64,000 bases of DNA, taken from the NCBI GenBank assembly GCA_020636495.1, contig JACJXQ010000008.1:682001-746000 (forward strand), given 5' to 3'. Shown here in pieces: positions 40,826 to 48,905 of this stretch. The DNA comes from Chitinophagales bacterium (GTDB lineage Bacteria > Bacteroidota > Bacteroidia > Chitinophagales > Chitinophagaceae). Each line of letters begins with the position of its first letter. Position 1 is the first letter of the stretch. Below the pieces are notes generated by a model. The model was not told the origin of the DNA. It saw only the letters and a list, made by a program, of their open reading frames with translations, and searched no databases. Both the position numbers and the translations under genes were made by a program.

Positions 40826-41692
40826 TTATAGCAGTGGAGTAACCAGTTTGTACGATTGAGTCACTATGCCGGTGCCATCATCATAAGAGGTCGTGTACAG
40901 AATTTCAGCCATATTCTTTTTCAGGTCGATCTTCCCTTCTCCTTTTACGGTAAATGTAGCCATATTGCCATTGGTTATTGTACGACCTTCTATCAGTTGG
41001 TCAGGTATAGTTAACATGCCTGTTTCGCTATCGAAATTGATCTTGATATGATACGAAGTTGTTGCACTATAGCTGACATATCTTTTTGAGGTAAGGTCAT
41101 TATATGCCAAAAGCAGACTTCTTAGGTATAGTTGAGATTCTGCGATGTTATTATAAATGTAGGTAGTAGTGTATAGTACACTATCCGTTGTTGTGTCTTT
41201 TGACGATAGTGGATTAGACAAACTAGAGTACAGCATTGCGTTGCTCTCTTTCGTAGTCAATGTATCAACGGTCAGGTTGATCGTATAATCTGTTGTTTTA
41301 CCTTTTTCAGTCTTGCTGGCAACCGTCAATGGATAGGTGCCACGTTTCAGGAACATAGCTTCTATCATCAGGGTTGTATTGAATGAAGTATAACCTGATT
41401 CAGAACTGAATTTTGCCATGGCATTTTCCGGAACGCCTGATATCATCATAGATACCTTCTGCTCCAGTCCGCTGTTGCGGTTAACAGTTATTGATGCAGA
41501 TGCTGTACCCCACGGGTTGATCCTGATGTCTCTGATACCGGAAATGGTAGTACTGGTATCTATGGGCACTTTGCCTGCGTTAGAATCAATATAAACGGTA
41601 TCGGTTACCGGGGGCAAAGTTGAAGTTTGCTTTGTACAGGAGGAACCGAACGTCAATGACAGCGCCGCTGCCGCAATGAGAACTTTCTTCAT
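40826..41692 (-). CDS. Lipoprotein, paralogue of the previous one
   Basis: This 288-residue lipoprotein starts at ATG 41692 (MKKVLIAAAALSLTFGSSC); a longer frame adds 24 unlikely residues. After the lipidated Cys comes TLPPVTDTVYIDSNAGKV, then an Ig-like domain (GLEQKVSMMISGVPENAMAK; FNTTLMIEAMFLKRGTYPLT) and a C-terminal block (LTIPDQLIEGRTITNGNMAT; ILYTTSYDDGTGIVTQSYKL) matching the 39833 protein in order. The function is unknown; the location is probably the outer membrane. Confidence 0.72.
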   Translation of the reverse strand: MKKVLIAAAALSLTFGSSCTKQTSTLPPVTDTVYIDSNAGKVPIDTSTTISGIRDIRINPWGTASASITVNRNSGLEQKVSMMISGVPENAMAKFSSESGYTSFNTTLMIEAMFLKRGTYPLTVASKTEKGKTTDYTINLTVDTLTTKESNAMLYSSLSNPLSSKDTTTDSVLYTTTYIYNNIAESQLYLRSLLLAYNDLTSKRYVSYSATTSYHIKINFDSETGMLTIPDQLIEGRTITNGNMATFTVKGEGKIDLKKNMAEILYTTSYDDGTGIVTQSYKLVTPLL

Positions 41693-42046
41693 TTGAGGTA
41701 TAGTTTTAGATGTGATAACGTAAACGTAATGATTTTTTAATATTAGTGCAAGCAATACCGCCACAAATACCGTGCTAAAAATCGTTAATCAGTTAATTTT
41801 TAATGAAATACACTATAGAATTGAGTATTTGTATTGGACTATTGAAAAAGGAGGTGCTCAATTGTAAGCAGGCAATCTATAATTAATTCCTATGCGTATA
41901 TAACCCCGGCACATAAACAGGGCTTTTTGTTGAAGTTTCAGTTTTGTTTTTGAAACAAAGGTTAATCAATCAGTTGGAATTGGGTTTCGGGCACCTTTTT
42001 GCCTTCAACCTTAATCTGTGAATCCTGTTTATCACCTTTCGGGATT
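41693..42046. other. Non-coding region between lipoprotein and crt operon
   Basis: These 354 bases are AT-rich and contain no plausible gene. They must hold two divergent promoters. An inverted repeat GTTTCA-N10-TGAAAC at 41935-41956, about 90 bases before crtI, could be an operator of the carotenoid operon. No exact TAnnTTTG was found close to crtI; TATCACCTTTC near 42030 is only a weak match. Confidence 0.4.
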
Positions 42047-43543
42047 ATGGATAATGTTACTGTTATAGGAGGCGGATTTTCAGGTTTAGCTGCGGCATGT
42101 TATGTGGCAAAAGCAGGGGCTAAAGTGTCTTTGTATGAGAAGAATGCAACTATAGGCGGCAGGGCCAGGCATTACACCGATGAGGGTTTTATGTTCGACA
42201 TGGGGCCCAGCTGGTATTGGATGCCGGATGTATTTGAACGTTTCTTTGCAGACTTTGGCAAACAGGTGTCCGACTACTATGAGCTTGTACAGCTTGATCC
42301 GGGTTTCCAGGTGTTTTTTAAAGAAGGTGAGCCGCTAACTGTTCCGGCAAATAAAGAAGAACTGTACAACGTATTTGAAGAAATAGAACCGGGTTGTTCC
42401 GCGCGTCTTACCGCATTTCTTAATGACGCGGACTATAAATACAAAGTAGGTATGACAGACCTGGTATATAAGCCCGGGCTGTCTGTAACGGAGTATATCA
42501 ACTATGATGTGCTGAAGGGTATTATGGGTGCGCACCTGTTCAAGTCGGTCAGCAGTCATGTGCGTACCTATTTCAAAGACCCGCGGTTGATGCAACTGAT
42601 GGAGTTTCCGATACTCTTCCTTGGTGCTATGGCCAAAGATATTCCCGCTCTCTATACTTTGATGAACCATGCGGCACTTACACAAGGCACATGGTATCCT
42701 ATGGGTGGTATGAGTAAGATCGTAATGGCAATGGAAGATCTGGCGCGCTCGCTGGGGGTGGAGATACATACCAGTAGTCCGGTAAACGAAATAAATGTCA
42801 TTGATGGTAAAGTTCGGGGTATCACTACCTCTGATGGTTTCAGAAAGACTGATGCTGTAATAGCATCAGGAGACTATCACTACGTAGAACAGCACATGCT
42901 GGAAGAACAATACCGGAATTATGACGAAAAATATTGGGATAAAAAAACTTTCGCCCCTTCGTGCCTGATATACTATGTAGGCGTTAATAAAAAGGTCAAG
43001 AAACTTCAGCATCACAACTTGTTTTTCGACGCAGACTTTGAGCAACATTCGAAAGATATATATAAAAATCCTGATTGGCCGCAAGATCCGTTATTCTATG
43101 TTTGCTGCCCTTCAAAGACCGATGATAGCGTAGCACCTGAGGGGCAGGAGAACCTGTTCATACTTATACCCATTGCACCGGGCATAGAAGATACGCCCGA
43201 AATGAGAGAAAAATATTTCCCGGAAGTAGTTAAAAGAATAGAAAAACATTGCAGCGATAACATTGCTGAACATGTAGTGTATAAAAAAAGCTACTGCCTC
43301 AAGGATTTCATGCAGGATTATCATGCATATAAGGGCAATGCATACGGGCTGGCCAATACACTGCGACAGACAGCAATATTAAAACCATCATTAAGAAATA
43401 AAAAAGTACCCAACCTGTTGTATACAGGCCAGTTAACCGTGCCTGGTCCCGGCGTGCCGCCGGCTTTAATATCCGGCAAACTGGCAGCGACAGAAGCGCT
43501 TAAAACACTCAAAAAGAAACCTTATGAAGCAGTTGTTCGATAA
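42047..43543 (+). CDS. crtI: Phytoene desaturase CrtI
   Basis: This 498-residue FAD enzyme introduces double bases into phytoene to give lycopene or a related product. The N-terminal dinucleotide motif VIGGGFSGLAAACYVAKAGA is followed by GGRARHYTDEGFMFDMGPSW. The C-terminal FAD motif is NLLYTGQLTVPGPGVPPALI. ATG 42047 (MDNVTVIGGG) is chosen; the open frame upstream is not conserved-looking. It overlaps crtB by 20 bases and heads the operon crtI-crtB-crtZ-crtYcd-idi. Confidence 0.95.
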   Translation: MDNVTVIGGGFSGLAAACYVAKAGAKVSLYEKNATIGGRARHYTDEGFMFDMGPSWYWMPDVFERFFADFGKQVSDYYELVQLDPGFQVFFKEGEPLTVPANKEELYNVFEEIEPGCSARLTAFLNDADYKYKVGMTDLVYKPGLSVTEYINYDVLKGIMGAHLFKSVSSHVRTYFKDPRLMQLMEFPILFLGAMAKDIPALYTLMNHAALTQGTWYPMGGMSKIVMAMEDLARSLGVEIHTSSPVNEINVIDGKVRGITTSDGFRKTDAVIASGDYHYVEQHMLEEQYRNYDEKYWDKKTFAPSCLIYYVGVNKKVKKLQHHNLFFDADFEQHSKDIYKNPDWPQDPLFYVCCPSKTDDSVAPEGQENLFILIPIAPGIEDTPEMREKYFPEVVKRIEKHCSDNIAEHVVYKKSYCLKDFMQDYHAYKGNAYGLANTLRQTAILKPSLRNKKVPNLLYTGQLTVPGPGVPPALISGKLAATEALKTLKKKPYEAVVR

Positions 43544-44360
43544 CATATCAGACACCACAAGCAGGATAACGACCAAGGCGTATAGTAATAGCTTTTCGTT
43601 AGGTATTCTTTGCCTCGGCAAACGCTTGCGCCAGCCTATCTATAACATTTACGGTTTTGTGCGCTTTGCCGATGAGATAGTAGATACTTTTCATGATTAC
43701 GACAAGGAGGCGCTGCTTCGTGAATTCAGGGAAGATACTGTTAAAGCAATTGAACGGGGTATCAGTATTAATCCTGTGTTGAACAGTTTTCAGAAGGTGG
43801 TGCACGACTATAATATTGAATGGGAGCTGATAGACTGTTTCCTGAATAGTATGGAGATGGATCTGGACCAGTCGGCACACAACAGGATGAGCTACGATGA
43901 GTACATTCTTGGTTCAGCAGAAGTGGTTGGACTTATGTGCCTGCGTGTGTTTACAGAAGGAGATGAAACACTGTACCAAAAACTGAAACCGGCAGCAATG
44001 AGACTGGGAGCAGCCCTGCAGAAAGTCAACTTCCTGCGTGATATTAAAGACGATTATGAAGCACTGGGCAGGACATATTTCCCGGGTGTGAACATGAGTA
44101 ACTTCTCTATGCAGGACAAACTGCACATAGAAAATGAGATAGAACAGGATTTTAATGTTGCTTTAGAGGGTATCAAACAACTGCCTGACAGTTCTCGTTT
44201 TGGTGTCTATGTGGCCTTTGTATATTATAAGCAACTGTTCCTTAAGATACGTTCCCTGCCGTCGCACAGCATTATGCAGCAGCGTATACGTATACCTAAT
44301 TATGCTAAGCTTGCGTTATTATTTACTTCTTATTTCAAACATAGTCTGCACCTGGTATGA
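43524..44360 (+). CDS. crtB: Phytoene synthase CrtB
   Basis: This 278-residue trans-isoprenyl diphosphate synthase joins two geranylgeranyl diphosphates to phytoene. The two Asp-rich motifs are visible: YGFVRFADEIVDTFHDYD and NFLRDIKDDYEALGRTYFP. Its start lies within the end of crtI (20-base overlap) and its stop overlaps the next start (ATGA), which implies translational coupling. Confidence 0.95.
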   Translation: MKQLFDNISDTTSRITTKAYSNSFSLGILCLGKRLRQPIYNIYGFVRFADEIVDTFHDYDKEALLREFREDTVKAIERGISINPVLNSFQKVVHDYNIEWELIDCFLNSMEMDLDQSAHNRMSYDEYILGSAEVVGLMCLRVFTEGDETLYQKLKPAAMRLGAALQKVNFLRDIKDDYEALGRTYFPGVNMSNFSMQDKLHIENEIEQDFNVALEGIKQLPDSSRFGVYVAFVYYKQLFLKIRSLPSHSIMQQRIRIPNYAKLALLFTSYFKHSLHLV

Positions 44361-44833
44361 TGACAGCCATTTACATATTAACTACCATTACCGCAGCTAT
44401 AAGCATGGAAGGAGTAGCCTGGCTGGCGCACAAATACCTGATGCACGGCGCACTGTGGAACTTGCACGAAGACCACCATACCAAGACCTCAGACTCTTTT
44501 TTCGAAAAAAACGATTATTTCTTTCTCATTTTCGCGCTTCCGGGAATAGCGCTTATGGCAATAGGAACTTTTGCACCGCCACTCAGGATATTGTTGTTTG
44601 CAGGGATAGGTATTACTATTTATGGGTTCACCTACTTTTTTGTACATGATATTTTTATCCACCAGCGTTTCAAATGGCTGAAACATACGGATAATTTTTA
44701 CCTGCGCGCAATACGACGTGCGCACAAGATGCATCATAAACATTTGGGCAAAGAACAAGGAGAGTGTTTTGGTATGTTATGGGTGCCGGTGAAATATTTT
44801 AAAGAAGAGCTAAACAGGAAAAGAAGTGCCTGA
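44357..44833 (+). CDS. crtZ: Beta-carotene hydroxylase CrtZ
   Basis: This 158-residue membrane di-iron hydroxylase of the fatty-acid hydroxylase superfamily has the His clusters HKYLMH, HEDHH, HDIFIHQR and HKMHHKH among about four membrane helices. It adds 3-hydroxyl groups to beta-ionone rings, so zeaxanthin is the expected product with the neighbouring cyclase. The ATG at 44357 overlaps the crtB stop. Confidence 0.93.
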   Translation: MMTAIYILTTITAAISMEGVAWLAHKYLMHGALWNLHEDHHTKTSDSFFEKNDYFFLIFALPGIALMAIGTFAPPLRILLFAGIGITIYGFTYFFVHDIFIHQRFKWLKHTDNFYLRAIRRAHKMHHKHLGKEQGECFGMLWVPVKYFKEELNRKRSA

Positions 44834-45572
44834 TAAAAATTACACATATCTGCTGATAGATCTGCTGTGCATTATTGTGCCGCTGGTAGCTTCTTTCCAT
44901 CCACGCTCACCTTTTTACAGGCAGTGGAAATACTACCTGCCCGCCAACCTCCTCGTCTCAGCCTTGTTCCTGGCATGGGACGCTATCTTTACCGATATGG
45001 GTATCTGGGGCTTCAACCCCGACTATATAACCGGCATTAAATTGTACAACCTGCCCATCGAGGAGGTGCTGTTCTTCATCTGCATTCCCTATGCATGTAC
45101 TTACACCTACTATGTATTCGCATCATATGTCAAAACATCTTTCCCGCTGCTTGCTGCGTTGTTGTCATATGTGCTTGCTGCCGCCCTTAGTGTTACAGCG
45201 TTGTTATATATTGACAGGTTATACTCTTCAGTAACATTCTTCCTGCTTAGTGCTTTGCTGGTGGGTATGGCGCGTCGTTCCACCCTCTGGCTCGACAGGT
45301 TTTTCGTGGTATATGCCATCATGTTGGTACCTTTTTTTATATCCAATGGCATACTCACAGGCAGTACCCTCGATATCCCTATAGTATGGTACAATAATGC
45401 GCATAATCTGAATTTTCGGATATTTACAATCCCGTTAGAGGATTGTTTTTATGCCATGTTGCTGCTCTTGCTCAATATCGGTGGATATGAATGGATAAAA
45501 GAGCGGTTTGCTAAACAAATGACAGGCAGTTATGACACACATAAAAACTACACTTTAAAACAGGTAAAATGA
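44826..45572 (+). CDS. Lycopene cyclase, fused CrtYcd type
   Basis: This 248-residue membrane protein is made of two similar halves, each with about three helices and a PxEE/PxED motif: NLPIEEVLFFICIPYACTY and FTIPLEDCFYAMLLLLLNI. This is the fusion of the heterodimeric CrtYc and CrtYd cyclases, unlike the FAD-type CrtY. It should close beta rings on lycopene. The start is GTG at 44826, overlapping the crtZ end by 8 bases; its stop overlaps the idi start. Confidence 0.9.
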   Translation: MPDKNYTYLLIDLLCIIVPLVASFHPRSPFYRQWKYYLPANLLVSALFLAWDAIFTDMGIWGFNPDYITGIKLYNLPIEEVLFFICIPYACTYTYYVFASYVKTSFPLLAALLSYVLAAALSVTALLYIDRLYSSVTFFLLSALLVGMARRSTLWLDRFFVVYAIMLVPFFISNGILTGSTLDIPIVWYNNAHNLNFRIFTIPLEDCFYAMLLLLLNIGGYEWIKERFAKQMTGSYDTHKNYTLKQVK

Positions 45573-46114
45573 ACAGTGCAGAACAGGAAAAAGTAATACT
45601 GGTGAACGAGCAGGACGAATGGATGGGCCTGGCCGATAAGATGCAGGCACATAAAGACGGGCTATTGCACAGAGCTTTCTCAGTATTCGTCTTCAACAGT
45701 AACAACGAGTTGCTGATACAGCAACGTGCTGACCACAAATACCATTCTCCGGGCTTATGGAGTAACACATGTTGCTCGCACCCCCGTAAGGGAGAAAGCA
45801 CATATGCTGCCGCACACCGCAGGCTGAAAGAAGAGCTGGGTTTTGATTGTGATATAGAAAAAGCCTTTGCCTTCCGATACAAAGCTGATGTAGGCAATGG
45901 CCTCATCGAGAACGAGTACGACCATATATACACAGGTTACACAGACAAGGTGCCGAACATAAACCCGGACGAAGTGAAGGATTATGAGTTTGTGCCTGTA
46001 AATACATTACTGCAACGTGTAGAGGAAGACCCACAATCCTACACGGCCTGGCTTAAATTAGCCTTACCTCTTTTTATGGCTCATGCAGAAGAGCGCGCAG
46101 GAACTGCAGCATAA
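45569..46114 (+). CDS. idi: Isopentenyl-diphosphate delta-isomerase, type 1
   Basis: This 181-residue Nudix-like enzyme interconverts IPP and DMAPP. Features: HRAFSVFVFNSNNELLIQQR, the catalytic-Cys segment NTCCSHPRKGE, the Nudix-like RRLKEELGF and the Glu-bearing ENEYDHIYTG. It overlaps the cyclase gene by 4 bases. Its presence in the operon supplies DMAPP primer for carotenoid synthesis. Confidence 0.95.
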   Translation: MNSAEQEKVILVNEQDEWMGLADKMQAHKDGLLHRAFSVFVFNSNNELLIQQRADHKYHSPGLWSNTCCSHPRKGESTYAAAHRRLKEELGFDCDIEKAFAFRYKADVGNGLIENEYDHIYTGYTDKVPNINPDEVKDYEFVPVNTLLQRVEEDPQSYTAWLKLALPLFMAHAEERAGTAA

Positions 46115-46133
46115 AAAGCTGTAATATTGTAAC

Positions 46134-46550
46134 ATGGAAAAGACAATGATAACCATAGATGCAACTGTTGCGGCAGACATAGCAACAGCATGGGATACTT
46201 ATACTGATCCCGAACACATCACGAAATGGAATTTCGCTTCAGACGACTGGTGTTGTCCTTCAGCATCGAACGACCTGCGCCCCGGTGGTCAATACACCGC
46301 ACGTATGGAGGCTAAGGATGGCAGCTTCGGTTTCGACTTTGGAGGTGTATACGACGATGTGAATGAGCACCGCGACCTCAGCTATACCTTAGGCGATGGC
46401 CGAAAGGTGAAAACAACCTTCGAAGACAAGGGTGGCAAAACATTGGTGACCACCATGTTCGACCCCGAGCAGGTGAACCCTGTAGAAATGCAGCAGGGCG
46501 GCTGGCAGGCCATACTCAACAATTATGTAAAGTATACTGAAAGTTTGTAG
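46134..46550 (+). CDS. SRPBCC/AHSA1-domain protein
   Basis: This 138-residue protein has the START-like AHSA1 fold: ITIDATVAADIATAWDTYTD, PEHITKWNFASDDWCCPSAS, LRPGGQYTARMEAKDGSFGF and MQQGGWQAILNNYVKYTESL. The hydrophobic cavity of this fold binds small ligands; no ligand is known here. It follows idi by 19 bases and precedes a strong terminator, so it is probably read with the crt operon, but a link to carotenoids is only positional. Confidence 0.82.
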   Translation: MEKTMITIDATVAADIATAWDTYTDPEHITKWNFASDDWCCPSASNDLRPGGQYTARMEAKDGSFGFDFGGVYDDVNEHRDLSYTLGDGRKVKTTFEDKGGKTLVTTMFDPEQVNPVEMQQGGWQAILNNYVKYTESL

Positions 46551-46566
46551 CTCGACTGAAAAGATA

Positions 46567-46607
46567 TTAAATGAAAAGCCACCTCTACAAGGTGGCTTTT
46601 CATTTAA
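46567..46607. terminator. Terminator at the end of the crt operon
   Basis: A perfect 18-bp stem (TTAAATGAAAAGCCACCT and its complement) with loop CTACA and TTTT within the 3' arm. Confidence 0.92.
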
Positions 46608-46720
46608 TGATTTATTAGTTTTTGGGTAGGAATTGCCCCGGGTAAATTTTAAATGGATTATAATCATTGAGAATGTTACGCACATTAATATTTAATGTAT
46701 ATTTATATAAATGATAACCT

Positions 46721-48421
46721 ATGAAACAGATTCTGTTACTCCTGTTTTGTTTTAGCATCATAAAAGCACACGCAACCACTAATGTAAGTGGCATTATTTC
46801 AACCAATACAACATGGACCAAAGCCAATAGCCCCTATATTGTGGATGGAGACCTTTCTGTTGACTCAAACGTTACACTTGTCATACAGCCGGGCGTTACC
46901 GTTTTGGTGGATAGTGGCAAGTTCTTTTATGTAGATGGTAAGCTCATAGCTGAGGGTAATACTACCGACAGCATTTATTTTCTTGCGCATAAAATAAACG
47001 ACCCTTTATATTACGCACAGTGGCGTGGTATCACACTCAGGTTAAAAGGCATCCATGATACGAGCAGCTTTAAGTATTGCAGGTTTGAATATGCGCTATA
47101 TGCTATCTACTCTGAAGGGCCGAGTTTAAATGTCAGTCAATCTGTATTTAAGCATAATAGTGTCGCAGTTGAAACTCATGTTTTTGCCCCGGCTGTTGAT
47201 TGCTATTTTAATATCAATAACTGCCTGGTAACAGAGAATGGCAAAGGGCTGTATAATTTTAGCAGGTATGCCACAGGAGCACTTACAAACTGTATTATAT
47301 CGGACAATATTGTTGGTTGCGAGGATGAAAGTTATAAAGGGTTGACTGTACAAAATAATGAATTTAATTACAATGAAACGGGCCTCAGTCTGTCTGATTA
47401 TGAGCAAAGTCCTGATGTCAGGTGGAATACTTTTAAAGGGAACTCCTACGCCGGGCTCACTTTCCGCAATTCACCCACCAACATTTCAGGCTTTTCCAGA
47501 ACTAAGAATGCACCTATTTCTAATAACCTGTTTATATACAACACCCGGGGTTTACAGATATGGGATTTAGACCTATGCACTATATCAGGTAATACAATTG
47601 CCTACAACGATATCGGTATCGACCGGAATAGCGGTGCATCTAATACGCCAAGTTATCCCGACAGTCTTGTGATTACCAATAATTGCCTTACAAATAACTT
47701 GTCATACAATTTCAAAGAGAATTATACAGCTGATTTTACACTGAAGTATAATTGGTGGGGTACCACCTCTATTCCGGGTATAGACTCTTCTATTTATGAT
47801 TATTATGATAACTTCTCGTCCGGCAAGATCACTTATATGCCGATACTTACCAGCGATACAGGTTGCCAGTTGGTTACACCACCACCACTATGCGCACAGT
47901 TAGATTCAGTAGTGGCAAAGGCTACTTCCCCTACTACCGCAACGGTTAACTGGCCTGCTGTGCCGGGCGCATTAGGCTACGAGTATTACGTAGAACTCAT
48001 CCAGTCAACTCCGCCAACAAAAGGAACAGTAACTACATCTAATATATTAAGCCTGACTGGACTTGTTCCGGGATCAACATACAAGATATGTGCACGTACA
48101 AAGTGCGCGGCCGCACCATTTATATATACCTGGGTATGCGATACCATACAGGTGCCTACTGCTATTAATACCGTAGATATTGAAAGCCCGGTTACCATTT
48201 ATCCCAATCCGAGCAACGGTTCATTCACTATTGATCTGCCAACGAAAGAAGTGGCCAACATAGTGGTCACAGGCCTGGACGGCAGAGTGGTGTACAATGA
48301 CACGAAAGAAGGTAGTAACAAAATATCAGTTCGTATGATTGATCATGTTGCGGGTATATACCTGGTACACATCACACAAGGGCAGAATATCTACCGTACC
48401 AGGATAACCATAGAGGAATAA
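46721..48421 (+). CDS. Secreted beta-helix and fibronectin III protein with T9SS tail
   Basis: The 566-residue protein has signal peptide MKQILLLLFCFSIIKAHA. A right-handed parallel beta-helix spans about 30-370 (TLVIQPGVTVLVDSGKFFYV; NNCLVTENGKGLYNF; NTFKGNSYAGLTF; GNTIAYNDIGIDRN). A fibronectin type III domain follows (AQLDSVVAKATSPTTATVNW; LTGLVPGSTYKICARTKC). The T9SS sorting domain (VTIYPNPSNGSFTIDL; VAGIYLVHI) ends it. Beta-helix proteins often bind or cut polysaccharides; no catalytic residues can be named here. The DUF1801 gene starts 6 bases downstream. Confidence 0.85.
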   Translation: MKQILLLLFCFSIIKAHATTNVSGIISTNTTWTKANSPYIVDGDLSVDSNVTLVIQPGVTVLVDSGKFFYVDGKLIAEGNTTDSIYFLAHKINDPLYYAQWRGITLRLKGIHDTSSFKYCRFEYALYAIYSEGPSLNVSQSVFKHNSVAVETHVFAPAVDCYFNINNCLVTENGKGLYNFSRYATGALTNCIISDNIVGCEDESYKGLTVQNNEFNYNETGLSLSDYEQSPDVRWNTFKGNSYAGLTFRNSPTNISGFSRTKNAPISNNLFIYNTRGLQIWDLDLCTISGNTIAYNDIGIDRNSGASNTPSYPDSLVITNNCLTNNLSYNFKENYTADFTLKYNWWGTTSIPGIDSSIYDYYDNFSSGKITYMPILTSDTGCQLVTPPPLCAQLDSVVAKATSPTTATVNWPAVPGALGYEYYVELIQSTPPTKGTVTTSNILSLTGLVPGSTYKICARTKCAAAPFIYTWVCDTIQVPTAINTVDIESPVTIYPNPSNGSFTIDLPTKEVANIVVTGLDGRVVYNDTKEGSNKISVRMIDHVAGIYLVHITQGQNIYRTRITIEE

Positions 48422-48427
48422 ACCAAC

Positions 48428-48856
48428 ATGACAATAGAGCAGCAGATAAAAGATAATATTGAAAGCCAGCCTGAACCTAAGCGTGGTGATATGAAGGAGT
48501 TGCACGACCGCATACTCAAAGTGCTGCCTGGCTGTAAGTTGTGGTTCGATACAGGTAAGAACGACAAGAATGAAACGGTCACCAACCCCACCATCGGGTA
48601 TGGAGAACAGACGATAAAATATGCCGATGGAAAAACCAAAGAGTTCTTTCAGATAGGCATGTGTGCAAACGCTACTGGTATCTCGGTGTATATTCTGGGT
48701 ATTGAAGATAAGGCACTACTGGCCCGTGAATACGGGCCAAAGATCGGTAAGGCAAAAGTGACGGGGTATTGCATCCGCTTCCGTAAGCTGAAGGATATAG
48801 ATGTATCCGCACTGGAAGCAGCTATACGATACGGTGCTGAGGTTTCAAATAAATGA
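48428..48856 (+). CDS. DUF1801 protein
   Basis: This 142-residue soluble protein matches the DUF1801 / YdhG-like family: LHDRILKVLPGCKLWFDTGK, YGEQTIKYADGKTKEFFQIG and KVTGYCIRFRKLKDIDVSAL. The function is unknown. It lies 6 bases after the T9SS beta-helix gene and is probably co-transcribed. It is convergent with the serine hydrolase gene 49 bases away. Confidence 0.8.
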   Translation: MTIEQQIKDNIESQPEPKRGDMKELHDRILKVLPGCKLWFDTGKNDKNETVTNPTIGYGEQTIKYADGKTKEFFQIGMCANATGISVYILGIEDKALLAREYGPKIGKAKVTGYCIRFRKLKDIDVSALEAAIRYGAEVSNK

Positions 48857-48905
48857 GAATGACAATTGGGTAGAATTGCAGTTATCTGACACGGAAGCAA
48901 CATAC

